Positions 38,163 through 46,104 are shown, counted from the stretch's first letter. The stretch is 64,000 nt of DNA from Leeuwenhoekiella aestuarii (GCF_004104055.1 NZ_QOVJ01000001.1:1302001-1366000); one strand, 5' to 3'. Notes: generated by a model not told the origin, from the letters alone. Made by a program: numbers and translations.

Positions 38163-38205
38163 TTCTACAAATGTAGAAATAAATTTTAATTCTACAAGTG
38201 TAGAG
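38163..38205 (-). promoter_or_regulatory. BlaI operator pair overlapping the blaI promoter
   Basis: Two dyads occur upstream of blaI: TTCTACA-AA-TGTAGAA at 38163-38178 and TTCTACA-AG-TGTAGAG at 38190-38205. Both hold the BlaI/MecI core TACAnnTGTA. Read on the minus strand they contain the promoter: TTG of the -33 element falls in the second dyad and TACATTTG of the -7 element in the first, with 19 bp between. Repressor binding would cover both elements. The blaI start codon at 38139 lies about 29 bp downstream. Confidence 0.8.
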
Positions 38206-38431
38206 TAAATTAATTTTGAGATTTATGGCGATCCTGTTCCGGTTTAAAAAAACCAGAACTGTCAGGCTTTCGGCAGTCGCTTTTTTGTACCCGCGGTTGC
38301 GGAGTGATTTTACTGAAAGAAAAATAGTCTTGAACCACCGCGGGACAAAAAGAGCTCCAACAAGGCCTCAATCCCTATCGCAAATTTTTAACATTAACCC
38401 TACCTTTACTACCTTAACTAACAAAGAAATC

Positions 38432-39013
38432 ATGAGCCTGGAACAAGACTTAAGAGACCGCAGCGGTAATGTATGCGAACTGTGTGGTAGTACCGAAGAT
38501 TTAGACATCTATGCCATACCCGAATCCCCATCAACCACAACAGCAGACACCCATATTTTTGCCTGTGGAACCTGCAGAATCCAATTAGAAAATCCCGAGG
38601 CAGTAGAGCCTAATCATTGGCGTTGTTTGAATGATAGTATGTGGAGCCCTGTACCGGCAGTGCAGGTGGTAGCTTTTCGGATGCTGCATCAGCTTAGAGC
38701 CGAAGGCTGGCCTCAGGATCTGCTCGATATGATGTATATGGAAGAGGATACTCGAGAGTGGGCTAAAGCCGGAGTTGCTCAGGAAACTTCGGCAAATGCA
38801 CTTGTGCATCGCGACAGCAATGGGGTGATTTTAGAAGCGGGAGATTCTGTTGTATTGATTAAAGATCTTAAGGTAAAAGGCAGTAGTATGGTTGCTAAAC
38901 AGGGCACCGCTGTGCGTCGTATTTCGTTGGATCATGAAAATGAAAAATACATTGAAGGTAAAGTTGACGGGCAACAAATTGTTTTGGTGACTGATTACGT
39001 GAAGAAAATCTAG
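38432..39013 (+). CDS. PhnA-like zinc ribbon protein
   Basis: A 193-residue protein from ATG 38432 (MSLEQDLRDRSGNVCELCGS). An upstream in-frame start at 38216 lies in the blaI promoter region and adds a low-complexity, arginine-rich stretch, so it is not used here. The N-terminal zinc ribbon has C15/C18 and a second pair in FACGTCRI; the C-terminal PhnA domain reads ILEAGDSVVLIKDLKVKGSS and ends in VLVTDYVKKI. PhnA/YjdM-type proteins are small and their role is unclear in spite of the name. Confidence 0.88.
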   Translation: MSLEQDLRDRSGNVCELCGSTEDLDIYAIPESPSTTTADTHIFACGTCRIQLENPEAVEPNHWRCLNDSMWSPVPAVQVVAFRMLHQLRAEGWPQDLLDMMYMEEDTREWAKAGVAQETSANALVHRDSNGVILEAGDSVVLIKDLKVKGSSMVAKQGTAVRRISLDHENEKYIEGKVDGQQIVLVTDYVKKI

Positions 39014-39171
39014 GACTCATTAAGGCATTTTAAATTTTACGTTCATAAACAGAAGTTTAGTGTTCAATTTCCTGACTTTTAGCACTTTATTTGGTTTATT
39101 ATAACATCAGATTGGGAGAACAGTAGGCTGGCAATGAATAGATTGTAAACAACTAACCAAAATGATGAAAA

Positions 39172-39948
39172 ATGAGCAATAAAAAAGAAAAATTCGCCCG
39201 GGCAGGAATGGTAGCCAAGGGTGCAGTGTATGCAATTATAGGTGTACTTACTGCAATGGCGGCCTTTAATCTGGGCGGTTCAAAAAGCGGAAGCGATAAT
39301 GTGTTACAATTTCTAGCACAACAATCGTATGGGAAAGTACTGCTGGGTGCGCTTGCCATTGGATTATTTGGCTACACATTTTACCGTATATATGAAGCGA
39401 TAAATGGTCCCGGGGACAGCTGGAGTGAACCCAAAGGTTTTGTAAAACGTGCGGGATATATCGTAAGTGGAATTTTTTACGGGATACTGGGGTTTACCGC
39501 CGCCAAGATGGTATTGGGCAATAGTTCAGGTTCTGGTGGAGGTGACTCTATGATTGCTACTTTGATGTCAAAACCCTACGGCCCTTATCTGGTAGGGTTT
39601 GTGGCTTTATGTCTTGCCGGTAAAGCTATTTTTCAATTGTATAAAGCCTACAGCGGAAAATTTAGAGACGATGTTCAGGAAACTAATTTAAGCTCTAAGG
39701 AGCAAAAAACCTTAATTCGTGCCGGTAAAATAGGGTTTACCGCCCGTGGAATCGTTTCGGGTATTGTGGCTTTTTTATTCTTTAAAGTTGCCTTAGGCGA
39801 AGGAGGAGATACCGGAGGGAAAGTTGCAGCTTTTGAATTTCTTCAAAATAACTTTGGCGCAACCGTAATGGGAATTGTCGCTCTAGGTCTTGTGGCTTAT
39901 GCCGTCTTTATGTTTATTCAGGCGAAATATGCGCAGATACGCCTGTAA
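39172..39948 (+). CDS. DUF1206 membrane protein
   Basis: A 258-residue protein with three repeats of about 80 residues, each with two membrane helices (repeats begin FARAGMVAKGAVYAIIGVLT, FVKRAGYIVSGIFYGILGF, and LIRAGKIGFTARGIVSGIVA). This tripled two-helix arrangement is the DUF1206 hallmark. The family has no known function. The gene has a strong terminator after it. Confidence 0.9.
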   Translation: MSNKKEKFARAGMVAKGAVYAIIGVLTAMAAFNLGGSKSGSDNVLQFLAQQSYGKVLLGALAIGLFGYTFYRIYEAINGPGDSWSEPKGFVKRAGYIVSGIFYGILGFTAAKMVLGNSSGSGGGDSMIATLMSKPYGPYLVGFVALCLAGKAIFQLYKAYSGKFRDDVQETNLSSKEQKTLIRAGKIGFTARGIVSGIVAFLFFKVALGEGGDTGGKVAAFEFLQNNFGATVMGIVALGLVAYAVFMFIQAKYAQIRL

Positions 39949-39978
39949 CATTCAAGTTTTGAAATTGAACTAAAATTA

Positions 39979-40013
39979 AAAAACCCGTCGATCGAAAGTC
40001 GTACGGGTTTTTT
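39979..40013 (+). terminator. Intrinsic terminator after DUF1206
   Basis: AAAACCCGT (39979-39988) pairs with ACGGGTTTT near 40003-40011 over a loop of about 14 nt with further inner pairing (TCGA), followed by TTTTT. It is on the downstream side of the DUF1206 gene and may work in both directions. Confidence 0.8.
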
Positions 40014-40147
40014 AATGAGTTAATTTTATTTTTAAACCGCATACAGCTTCGATACAAATTCCGCCTCTCTCTCGTTTGTCAAAATTCACTCATTCACCAA
40101 ATTCTTTATCTAAATACTGTTAACTGAGACTGTTCACTTATCATTTA

Positions 40148-40290
40148 AACCCTGCGTGAGGGATTGAAGCGGCATCCTTTTTAAATGATCTCCGAGTGAT
40201 TTGCTTGATAAAGCAAATGGTATCGAGGTTCCAGATTAAAAAGATAGAGCGTAAAAGCCCGACCTCGCCTTTTGCGGGGTCACGCCCAAA
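40148..40290 (+). ncRNA. Structured RNA candidate, Flavo-1-like
   Basis: The stretch from 40148 to 40290 contains a recurring Bacteroidota motif: CCTGCGTGAGGGATTGAAGC, then GGCATCC, then after an apical arm AAGATAGAGCG, AAAGCCCGACC and a final hairpin. Pairing is visible: GCGTGA (40154-40159) with TCACGC (40280-40285), CTTTTTAA with TTAAAAAG, a GC-rich hairpin GACCTCGC/GCGGGGTC at 40261-40281, and ATTTGCTT with AAGCAAAT at 40198-40217. From memory this resembles the Flavo-1 RNA motif, but I cannot verify the family. The strand is tentative; no protein-coding gene is visible here. Confidence 0.55.
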
Positions 40291-40299
40291 CTCTTAAAA

Positions 40300-41697
40300 T
40301 TAGTTTTCTTCAGATTTTAGCCTAGTGAACTCGTGATAAAAATGCGGAATGGTTTCGATTCCTTTTAAGAAATTCCAAACGCCAAAATGCTCATTCGGGG
40401 AGTGAATGGCGTCGCTGTCCAGACCAAAGCCCATCAAAATGGTTTTACTGTTGAGTTCTTTTTCAAAGAGTGCAACAATGGGAATACTGCCGCCACTACG
40501 TTGTGGGATTGGTGTTTTACCAAAGGTTTTTTCGTAAGCTGCTTCGGCTGCCTGATACCCTATATTGTCAATGGGAGTTACATAAGGTTCACCACCGTGA
40601 TGGGGTTTTACCTTAACTCGTATGCCCTCAGGAGCGATGCTCTCAAAATGTTTTTTAAAGAGCTGGGTGATCTCTTTCCAGTCCTGATCGGGTACGAGCC
40701 GCATACTTATTTTTGCATAGGCCTTGCTGGCAATCACGGTTTTTGCACCTTCGCCAATGTAGCCACCCCAAATACCGTTTACGTCAAGAGTAGGGCGTAT
40801 GCTGTTGCGCTCGTTTGTGCTATAACCGGCTTCGCCATACACCGCGTCAATATCCAGGGCTTTTTGATAGTTTTCTAGCGAGAAAGGAGCTTCGGCCATT
40901 TTTTCCCGTTCTGCTGCGGTGAGTTCATCAACCTGATCGTAAAATCCGGGAATAGTGATGTGATTGTTTTCGTCGTGGAGCGAAGCAATCATTTTGGTCA
41001 GCACATTAATGGGATTGGCCACCGCACCGCCATAAAGTCCGCTGTGAAGGTCTCGGTTGGGACCGGTAACTTCAACTTCCACGTAGCTGAGTCCGCGCAG
41101 ACCTGTGGTGATGCTGGGTACATCTTTTGCGATCATCCCGGTGTCTGAAATCAGGATCACATCGTTAGCCAGTTTCTCCTGGTTTCTGGAGATAAACCAA
41201 CCCAGATTTTCGCTGCCTACTTCTTCCTCACCTTCAATCATAAACTTCACGTTGCACGGCAGATCGTCATTTTGGGTCATATACTCCAGCGCTTTGACGT
41301 GCATATACATTTGCCCTTTGTCGTCACAAGCCCCGCGAGCAAAAATGGCTCCTTCCGGGTGCAATTCGGTTTTTTTGATCACCGGTTCAAAAGGCGCGCT
41401 ATCCCACAAATCCATGGGGTCTGGCGGTTGCACATCATAATGCCCGTAAACTAAGATGGTAGGCAGGTTTTTATCTTTTATAAGTTCGCCATAAACAATT
41501 GGGTAGCCCGGGGTTTCACAGATTTCTACTTTAGCACAGCCGGCTTCCTTAAGGCGTTCTGCAACAGCATCTGCGGTGTTGAACACGTCGTCTTTATAGG
41601 CTTTATCGGCACTGATTGACGGAATTTTTAAAAGCTCAATGAGTTCGTCTAGAAAGCGTTTTTGATGCATATCTATATATTTTTTAATGTCTTTCAT
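40300..41697 (-). CDS. M20 family dipeptidase (carnosinase-like)
   Basis: A 465-residue M20/M25/M40 peptidase. The metal site has H in LVYGHYDVQP, D in GACDDKGQM, E-E in IEGEEEVGS, D in SDTG and H near the C-terminus in SPNEHFGVW. The lid domain is inserted between residues about 210 and 380. It matches the cytosolic dipeptidase/carnosine dipeptidase type. There is no clear operon partner, and the downstream region contains the ncRNA candidate. Confidence 0.92.
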   Translation of the reverse strand: MKDIKKYIDMHQKRFLDELIELLKIPSISADKAYKDDVFNTADAVAERLKEAGCAKVEICETPGYPIVYGELIKDKNLPTILVYGHYDVQPPDPMDLWDSAPFEPVIKKTELHPEGAIFARGACDDKGQMYMHVKALEYMTQNDDLPCNVKFMIEGEEEVGSENLGWFISRNQEKLANDVILISDTGMIAKDVPSITTGLRGLSYVEVEVTGPNRDLHSGLYGGAVANPINVLTKMIASLHDENNHITIPGFYDQVDELTAAEREKMAEAPFSLENYQKALDIDAVYGEAGYSTNERNSIRPTLDVNGIWGGYIGEGAKTVIASKAYAKISMRLVPDQDWKEITQLFKKHFESIAPEGIRVKVKPHHGGEPYVTPIDNIGYQAAEAAYEKTFGKTPIPQRSGGSIPIVALFEKELNSKTILMGFGLDSDAIHSPNEHFGVWNFLKGIETIPHFYHEFTRLKSEEN

Positions 41698-41917
41698 CTG
41701 GTTATTTTTTTATAGTTAAAAATAGGACAGAGCTCATTTTATAAAGTCAATTTCCAATTCCCGCAAAAATACGGATTGGAACCTAAATGGCTTTGAAAGC
41801 AGCCTACAAAGCATAAAATATTAACCGTAATGCTGAGGTAAAAGATTTGGCCGAATTAAATTTTAGGAAGTGCTTAAAATTTCTATCAAAAAATATTCTC
41901 AATATGAAAATCTTTCC

Positions 41918-41925
41918 TATATTTG
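41918..41925 (+). promoter_or_regulatory. -7 element of the tRNA-Leu gene (TATATTTG)
   Basis: TATATTTG matches TAnnTTTG and lies 67 bp before the tRNA. No clear TTG is seen at the usual spacing. The rest of the 295-bp gap between the dipeptidase and the tRNA shows no gene. Confidence 0.5.
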
Positions 41926-41992
41926 CACTCGCATTTTTAGAGATAAAGATGCAGATTTTTAACGGATGTCCTAAGTACGTTGAAAGTAGCAT

Positions 41993-42074
41993 GCAGGCGT
42001 GGTGGAATTGGTAGACACGCTAGACTTAGGATCTAGTGCCGCAAGGTGTGAGAGTTCGAGTCTCTCCGCCTGTA
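41993..42074 (+). tRNA. tRNA-Leu (TAG)
   Basis: An 82-nt class II tRNA. Acceptor stem GCAGGCG (41993-41999) pairs with CGCCTGT, with a discriminator A at 42074. The anticodon loop is CTTAGGA within CTAGA/TCTAG, so the anticodon is TAG (leucine). The variable arm (TGCCGCAAGGTG region) and the T arm (GAGAGTTCGAGTCTCTC) are as expected. No CCA is encoded. The 3' half, from 42024, is repeated at 52915-52968, so the tRNA is the integration target of the following island. Confidence 0.95.
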
Positions 42075-42077
42075 CAA
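42024..42077 (+). repeat. att direct repeat, left copy (tRNA-Leu 3' end)
   Basis: These 54 bases, covering the anticodon loop, variable arm and 3' end of the tRNA plus three bases beyond it, are identical to 52915-52968. The two copies mark the ends of the island. Beyond the core the tRNA terminator (42084-42110) is also repeated at the right end, with about seven differing bases in between. Confidence 0.92.
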
Positions 42078-42083
42078 AGGGAT

Positions 42084-42110
42084 AAGCCGACTTTAACGAG
42101 TCGGCTTTTT
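42084..42110 (+). terminator. tRNA-Leu terminator, island-side copy
   Basis: AAGCCGACT (42084-42092) pairs with AGTCGGCTT (42099-42107), loop TTAACG, then TTT. A twin lies at 52974-53001 at the other end of the island. Confidence 0.88.
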
Positions 42111-42239
42111 TATTTTGGTACAACAATGGTACAACAAATCATCTTCTTCAAAATTTCCTAAACTTTAACATTATTTGCTGTTTTTTGAGATCAATAGCTA
42201 TTGACCTTAAATGCTGCTAGGATTTTAAAGACTAAAAAT

Positions 42240-42452
42240 TTGATGAGACGATGACAGATGAAGATGAACCCACTGTTACAGGGGCTCAAGCTGTCATCAT
42301 TTTATCATCAAACTGTCATCAAAAAATAAGTGATGACAAAAAGAAGATTTAAAAAATCAAAAATGATGAAACGATGAATTTTTGATGACTTGGGAAGGTT
42401 GGTTTCTATAAGGTCTAAGAGGATTTGTCATCAAATCATCAAAAAATACACC
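42240..42452 (+). repeat. Cluster of TGATGA/TCATCA repeats
   Basis: In this 210-bp gene-free stretch, TGATGA or its reverse TCATCA, often as TGTCATCA or TCATCAAAAAATA, occurs many times on both strands (for example 42291-42299, 42305-42310, 42315-42327, 42331-42337, 42364-42369, 42383-42388, 42427-42432, 42437-42448). Pattern and position at the island end suggest iteron-like or regulator-binding repeats. No gene is visible between 42113 and the Fic gene. Confidence 0.4.
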
Positions 42453-42517
42453 CAAGTAGTGTGCTCGTGAAAAAGGAAGGAATTCTCTTTTTTTCTTTTC
42501 ATCAGCAGTGTTTTTTA

Positions 42518-42597
42518 ATATGTCGAAAAATTAATGATATTTCAACATATATTTACAGTGTGTCGATGCCTTCGACATAGTTACTTTTAAATGTCGA
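42518..42597 (+). promoter_or_regulatory. TGTCGA operator-like repeats before the Fic gene
   Basis: Three copies of the same half-site: an 11-bp inverted repeat ATATGTCGAAA (42518-42528) with TTTCAACATAT (42540-42550, one mismatch), the pair TGTCGA (42561-42566) with TCGACA (42572-42577), and a lone TGTCGA (42592-42597) 4 bp before the ATG. Such repetition is typical of binding sites for a regulator; the Fic protein itself carries a C-terminal winged helix. Confidence 0.65.
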
Positions 42598-42601
42598 TAT
42601 C

Positions 42602-43675
42602 ATGTACAGTCCTGAACAAGCCTATAACGATCTTCCTTTATTACCTCCAACTGTTGAGGTTGAAACCAAGAAAATTTTAAAGCAGGCTATTATATCCAAT
42701 AAAGTATTAGCAGAACTCAAGGGTCGAGCGGATGAAATTCCGAATCAGTCTATGCTTTTAAATGCCATTACATTACAGGAAGCAAAGGATAGCTCTGAAA
42801 TAGAAAATATAGTGACGACACAGGACAGCTTATACAAAGCTTTTTCTTCCAACATTTCGACTACAGATGCCCAGACAAAGGAAGTTTTAAGATATCGTCA
42901 GGCCTTGTGGGAAGGGTATACTGATTTAAGTAAACGTCCATTATCTACAAACTCTTTTGTTCAAATCGTACAGACTATAAAAGAGAACAACTCTGGGATA
43001 CGAAATGCGCCCGGAACTAAAATTACGAGTAATGGTAAGACCATCTACACACCACCTGAAGGCGAAGCCGTGATTCGAAATTTACTCAAGAATCTGGAAG
43101 ATTATATACACGGCGAAGAGGATGTGGATCTTCTCATAAAGTTGGCGATTATGCACTATCAGTTTGAAGCGATACATCCCTTTTTTGATGGAAATGGAAG
43201 AACGGGTAGGGTAATCAATATGCTCTTTATGGTTGAGAATGGACTTTTAGAAACTCCAATACTTTATCTAAGTAAATACATCATTGAGCATAAGAATGCG
43301 TATTATACTAATCTTAGAGGAGTAACCGAAAAATCAGAATGGGAAGCCTGGATTCTTTTTATTTTAAAAGGTATAGAAGAAACGGCGTTATATACTGTAG
43401 AAAAGATCAACTCCATTAACAGTTTGATGCAGGAAACCATTGTTTTGGCTAAAGAAAAACTTCCTGCGCGCGTATATTCTAAAGAACTAATCGAATTGCT
43501 ATTTGAGCAGCCCTATTGTAAAGTCAAATATCTGGTTGATAAAGGTATTGCCAAACGTCAGACTGCAGCTGAATACCTCAGTGAGCTTGAAGCAATCGGA
43601 ATCTTAAGATCGCAAAAAGTAGGCGTAGAAAACCTGTATTTGAATGTCAAACTGGTTGAGGTTTTAAAGCAATAA
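42602..43675 (+). CDS. Fic family protein, class II with winged-helix C-terminus
   Basis: A 357-residue Fic/DOC protein. The active-site motif HPFFDGNGRTGR (near residues 190-202) is complete, with the catalytic His, so AMP-transfer (or another nucleotidyl transfer) is possible. An inhibitory helix is present before the core: SSEIEN near residues 64-69 fits the [S/T]xxxE[G/N] motif of class II Fic proteins, which are self-inhibited. The C-terminal part (from about residue 290) reads as a winged helix: VKYLVDKGIAKRQTAAEYLS. The gene is the first cargo gene of the island and has TGTCGA repeats in its promoter, so autoregulation is possible. Confidence 0.9.
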   Translation: MYSPEQAYNDLPLLPPTVEVETKKILKQAIISNKVLAELKGRADEIPNQSMLLNAITLQEAKDSSEIENIVTTQDSLYKAFSSNISTTDAQTKEVLRYRQALWEGYTDLSKRPLSTNSFVQIVQTIKENNSGIRNAPGTKITSNGKTIYTPPEGEAVIRNLLKNLEDYIHGEEDVDLLIKLAIMHYQFEAIHPFFDGNGRTGRVINMLFMVENGLLETPILYLSKYIIEHKNAYYTNLRGVTEKSEWEAWILFILKGIEETALYTVEKINSINSLMQETIVLAKEKLPARVYSKELIELLFEQPYCKVKYLVDKGIAKRQTAAEYLSELEAIGILRSQKVGVENLYLNVKLVEVLKQ

Positions 43676-43814
43676 AAAAATTAAGATGTTTTTGTTTGAG
43701 TGTAAGTTTGATCCTTAATTTGATTTAAATGTATTAGGTATCATTTTCAAAATAAAGAGGATATTTTCGTTAATCCTACAGTAAAAACATAGCATTTTTT
43801 AAGAGCAAAGCGGA

Positions 43815-43870
43815 GAAAAATGTGTAGCAAGAGGGTAACACGCTGCGCGATGTTACAGTACACATTTTTC
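43815..43870 (+). repeat. 12-bp perfect inverted repeat (long hairpin)
   Basis: GAAAAATGTGTA (43815-43826) and TACACATTTTTC (43859-43870) are perfect inverted copies; inside, GTAAC (43835-43839) pairs with GTTAC (43852-43856) around CACGCTGCGCGAT-like sequence. It lies in the roughly 1.07-kb region (43676-44746) without a convincing gene. Confidence 0.6.
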
Positions 43871-43930
43871 ATTTTAAATCACTGATATTCAGCATCTAAT
43901 TTATCTCTCTTGGTGGTTTTTAGGTTTGAA

Positions 43931-43984
43931 TTTGCGACAAATGCGTTTTTAAGCCCTGTAAATAGGTAGATTTTTGCGACAAAT
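43931..43984 (+). repeat. Pair of TTTGCGACAAAT direct repeats
   Basis: TTTGCGACAAAT occurs at 43931-43942 and 43973-43984, 42 bp apart, both followed by related T/A-rich sequence (GCGTTTTTAAG and CCTGTTTAAAG). Possible iterons; nothing else is known. Confidence 0.5.
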
Positions 43985-44204
43985 CCTGTTTAAAGATAGG
44001 TGCAAGGGAGGATAATTCAGGTAGTCCTCACCACATTCTCCTACACTAGGTTTCGGGGAAAAAGGTTCGTCTAGAAGTCTTGAACACAGGCCAAAAAAAT
44101 CAATTAGTATCTTATTGAATGGGTAGGACTTTTTTGACCTGAGTTCGCCGGTCATTCTATCTTGAAATGGCCCTATCTTTTACTTTCGTGATTTATTTTC
44201 TTTT

Positions 44205-44366
44205 TGATCCGCTCCAGACAGCATACCTTTTTTGATCGGAAAGATACAGGATTCTAAATTAGTCGGGCGCATAAACCGGTCGGCTGCGCCTCCCTATTTA
44301 TAGCCCTCTTCTAATTTAAAACCCTGAAAAGATGGCCTATCAAAAGGTAATGCGACGGCTCTGGAG
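44205..44366 (+). repeat. Long imperfect inverted repeat with nested hairpin
   Basis: The left arm (44205-44262) and the right arm (44310-44366) are reverse complements with indels: CTCCAGA, GCAT.ACC, TTTTTTGAT and CAGGATTCTAAATTAG (left) match CTCCAGA, GCATTACC, TTTTGAT and CAGGGTTTTAAATTAG (reverse complement of right). The loop is itself structured (GGGCGCA with TGCGCC). The arms are about 60 nt. It could be an ssDNA-origin, oriT or attC-like fold, or a decayed pair of inverted sequences. No gene is convincing nearby. Confidence 0.55.
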
Positions 44367-44746
44367 GAAGTAAATGAGACAACCAGAACCCGTATGCGTA
44401 TTGATCTACACTACTATTTCAGCGGAGCAAAAAAGGACTTGCTCAGGATGAAATAAGTAAATGTTTTCGTTTAAGACATTTGATTGTGAGCCGTATTTTT
44501 AATGAAATCAGGATGGTTTTTTACAATTTTCCAGAAATTCTATTCGGTGAAATTTACTAATTCTGATGGTCTGTATTCAAGTAGTATAGCTCAACACATT
44601 GTTTTAAATTCTAAAAAACAAACTACTTTTATAGAGTAACACATTCTAAAAGCTGCTTTCTAATCAAATGGAACATATTAGTCGAAATTCAACCCAGTAT
44701 AATGATCAGACTTAAATATTATGAAATTTGAAGCTGCTTTTCAAAA

Positions 44747-45247
44747 TTATTGTTTTACCGGCCTTGAAAATTTCACTTCCCGTAACGTGAGAGTGTCATT
44801 TTTAATCTCGTCCTCATCTATCATAAAAATCACAACATCCTGCTCGTGGCTGTCTTCTTCTTCAAATGTTTTACAAATCTGAGGATAAGGTGTAGTCCTA
44901 AAAAAATTGATGTCAAGTACTTGCTTATCTTTAAGATACGATTTAGACTTTTTTAAAATTAGAGGAGGCTTACCACCGAAAGTTTTATAGGTTAAAGAGT
45001 CTCTTTGAGCGTGAGAAAAGTGAAAATGGGTATCAGACCAAGCATCTTTTTCCATTTGTCTAATAAAATAACCATAGGATTTTGGTATGTGTTCTGGATT
45101 AAATTCTCTCCTTGAAAATTGATATTCGGTTTTGTCCATCACTTTGAATTTTTGATTAAACTGAATATAGACGGTATCTCTTGCCTGTCCTAAAGAAATA
45201 GTACTGTATAAAATAATAGAGAATAGAAATAAAATTTTACTGGCCAT
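44747..45247 (-). CDS. Exported protein downstream of toxin-like module B, candidate immunity protein
   Basis: A 166-residue protein with a signal peptide (MASKILFLFSIILYSTISLG, cleaved after GQA). I do not recognise the mature sequence; it is beta-rich and charged, and ends in a TLTLREVKFSRPVKQ strand. It begins 10 bp after the stop of the broken module at 45258-45924, on the same strand. The same layout (HExxH module, then a small exported protein) occurs four times in this island, which suggests cognate immunity or partner proteins. Confidence 0.65.
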   Translation of the reverse strand: MASKILFLFSIILYSTISLGQARDTVYIQFNQKFKVMDKTEYQFSRREFNPEHIPKSYGYFIRQMEKDAWSDTHFHFSHAQRDSLTYKTFGGKPPLILKKSKSYLKDKQVLDINFFRTTPYPQICKTFEEEDSHEQDVVIFMIDEDEIKNDTLTLREVKFSRPVKQ

Positions 45248-45257
45248 ATTTACTTTA

Positions 45258-45924
45258 TTAATTGCAGTTAGAAGCTTTTGTTGAACCTGCTTCCGTATCA
45301 GAAGAATATTTTGATATATCTAACTGGTTATTATTGTAGTATTCAGATCCTTTAGTAGTTCTATGCAGACCAAAATACGATAGTGACTCGTAGAACTTAT
45401 CCCAATCCCAATAAGGTTCAGCAATGGAATTCCTATCATCAATAAAATTCTGGTCATCTAGATTTTGATGCACATCCTTTAGGGCTTCCTGCATTAGGCC
45501 TGTATAATGATCAGCCATAAATTCATGTTGCCAGCCTTTTTTACCTCTGTAGTTTTCGTAAAGTGCTTCAAAACCAGTATCAGCAGGAACTGTACCATTA
45601 TTTAGTTTTATCACCGTGGCAAAAAGATTTGCATGTATGGCTTCATGAAGTAAAGTCTGCATCGATATCAATAGCATACGAATTATTACCTAAGGGCGTA
45701 GTACAGCCAACAGCATCCGTGCCACCATTGCATTCAAAATTTTCTTGAAGGTTAAAAACTACATCAAAAGCATCTTCCCCAAAGAAATCTTTCAATAAAT
45801 CTATAATTTTATGCTGTTTGACTAATTGATTATAGGTGCAATTTATTTTTTCATTATTTAGAAAATTTGGGGATCTATTGATTTTAAAAACCTCCTCTTC
45901 AATCAAATCTCCATTTTTCATCAA
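45258..45924 (-). pseudogene. HExxH module B, frameshifted orphan toxin-like fragment
   Basis: Two adjoining frames encode successive parts of a module like the one at 49358-50470. The first (45643-45921, starts MKNGDLIEEEVFKI) has the shared junction and ends near YAIDIDADFTS. The second (45258-45677) has the metal motif TLLHEAIHANLF and the follow-up QHEFMADHY. Compared with the parent, about 18 residues before HExxH are missing and the frame shifts there. Upstream the junction DNA continues as SGGFDGDPIIDE in another frame, with an extra A (GATGAAAAATGG against GATGAAAATGG). The module thus has neither an intact start nor an intact core. Confidence 0.7.
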
Positions 45925-45955
45925 TTATAGGGTCACCGTCAAAACCACCAGAGGG
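45891..45955 (-). repeat. Module junction repeat, copy B
   Basis: On the minus strand, GGTGGTTTTGACGGTGACCC, then TATAATTGATG and the AAAAATGGAGATTTGATTGA run, nearly identical to the junction in the parent gene at 50012-50072 (GGCGGTGACCC… GATGAAAATGG). One extra A makes it frameshifted here. Confidence 0.75.
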
Positions 45956-46104
45956 GATTGCTATAATTTTTACCTGTCTAATTCCAAACTCGGTAATAAA
46001 AGCAGCAATTAGTGTAGTTGGTAATAAACTACGTTAAAATATTTTAGATATAATTGATATTAAGAAAATTACACTAGTCGAGAAACTTTACAAAATGAAA
46101 TATT

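Noticed and set aside
38216-38431. Extended N-terminus of the PhnA-like gene
   Set aside because: The extra 72 residues are low-complexity and arginine-rich, and the coding would begin close to the blaI promoter; ATG 38432 gives the family start.
40387-40878. 163-codon plus-strand frame within the dipeptidase
   Set aside because: Shadow of a well supported M20 peptidase on the other strand; no independent motif.
43949-44155. 68-codon minus-strand frame in the gene-free kilobase
   Set aside because: Low similarity to anything, its end lies in the TTTGCGACAAAT repeats, and no partner or promoter is seen; more likely structured noncoding DNA.
44370-44452. Possible relic frame (MRIDLHYYFSGAKKDLLRMK) on the plus strand
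   Set aside because: Only about 20 codons from the only ATG, after a stop; could be a gene remnant, but nothing more supports it.
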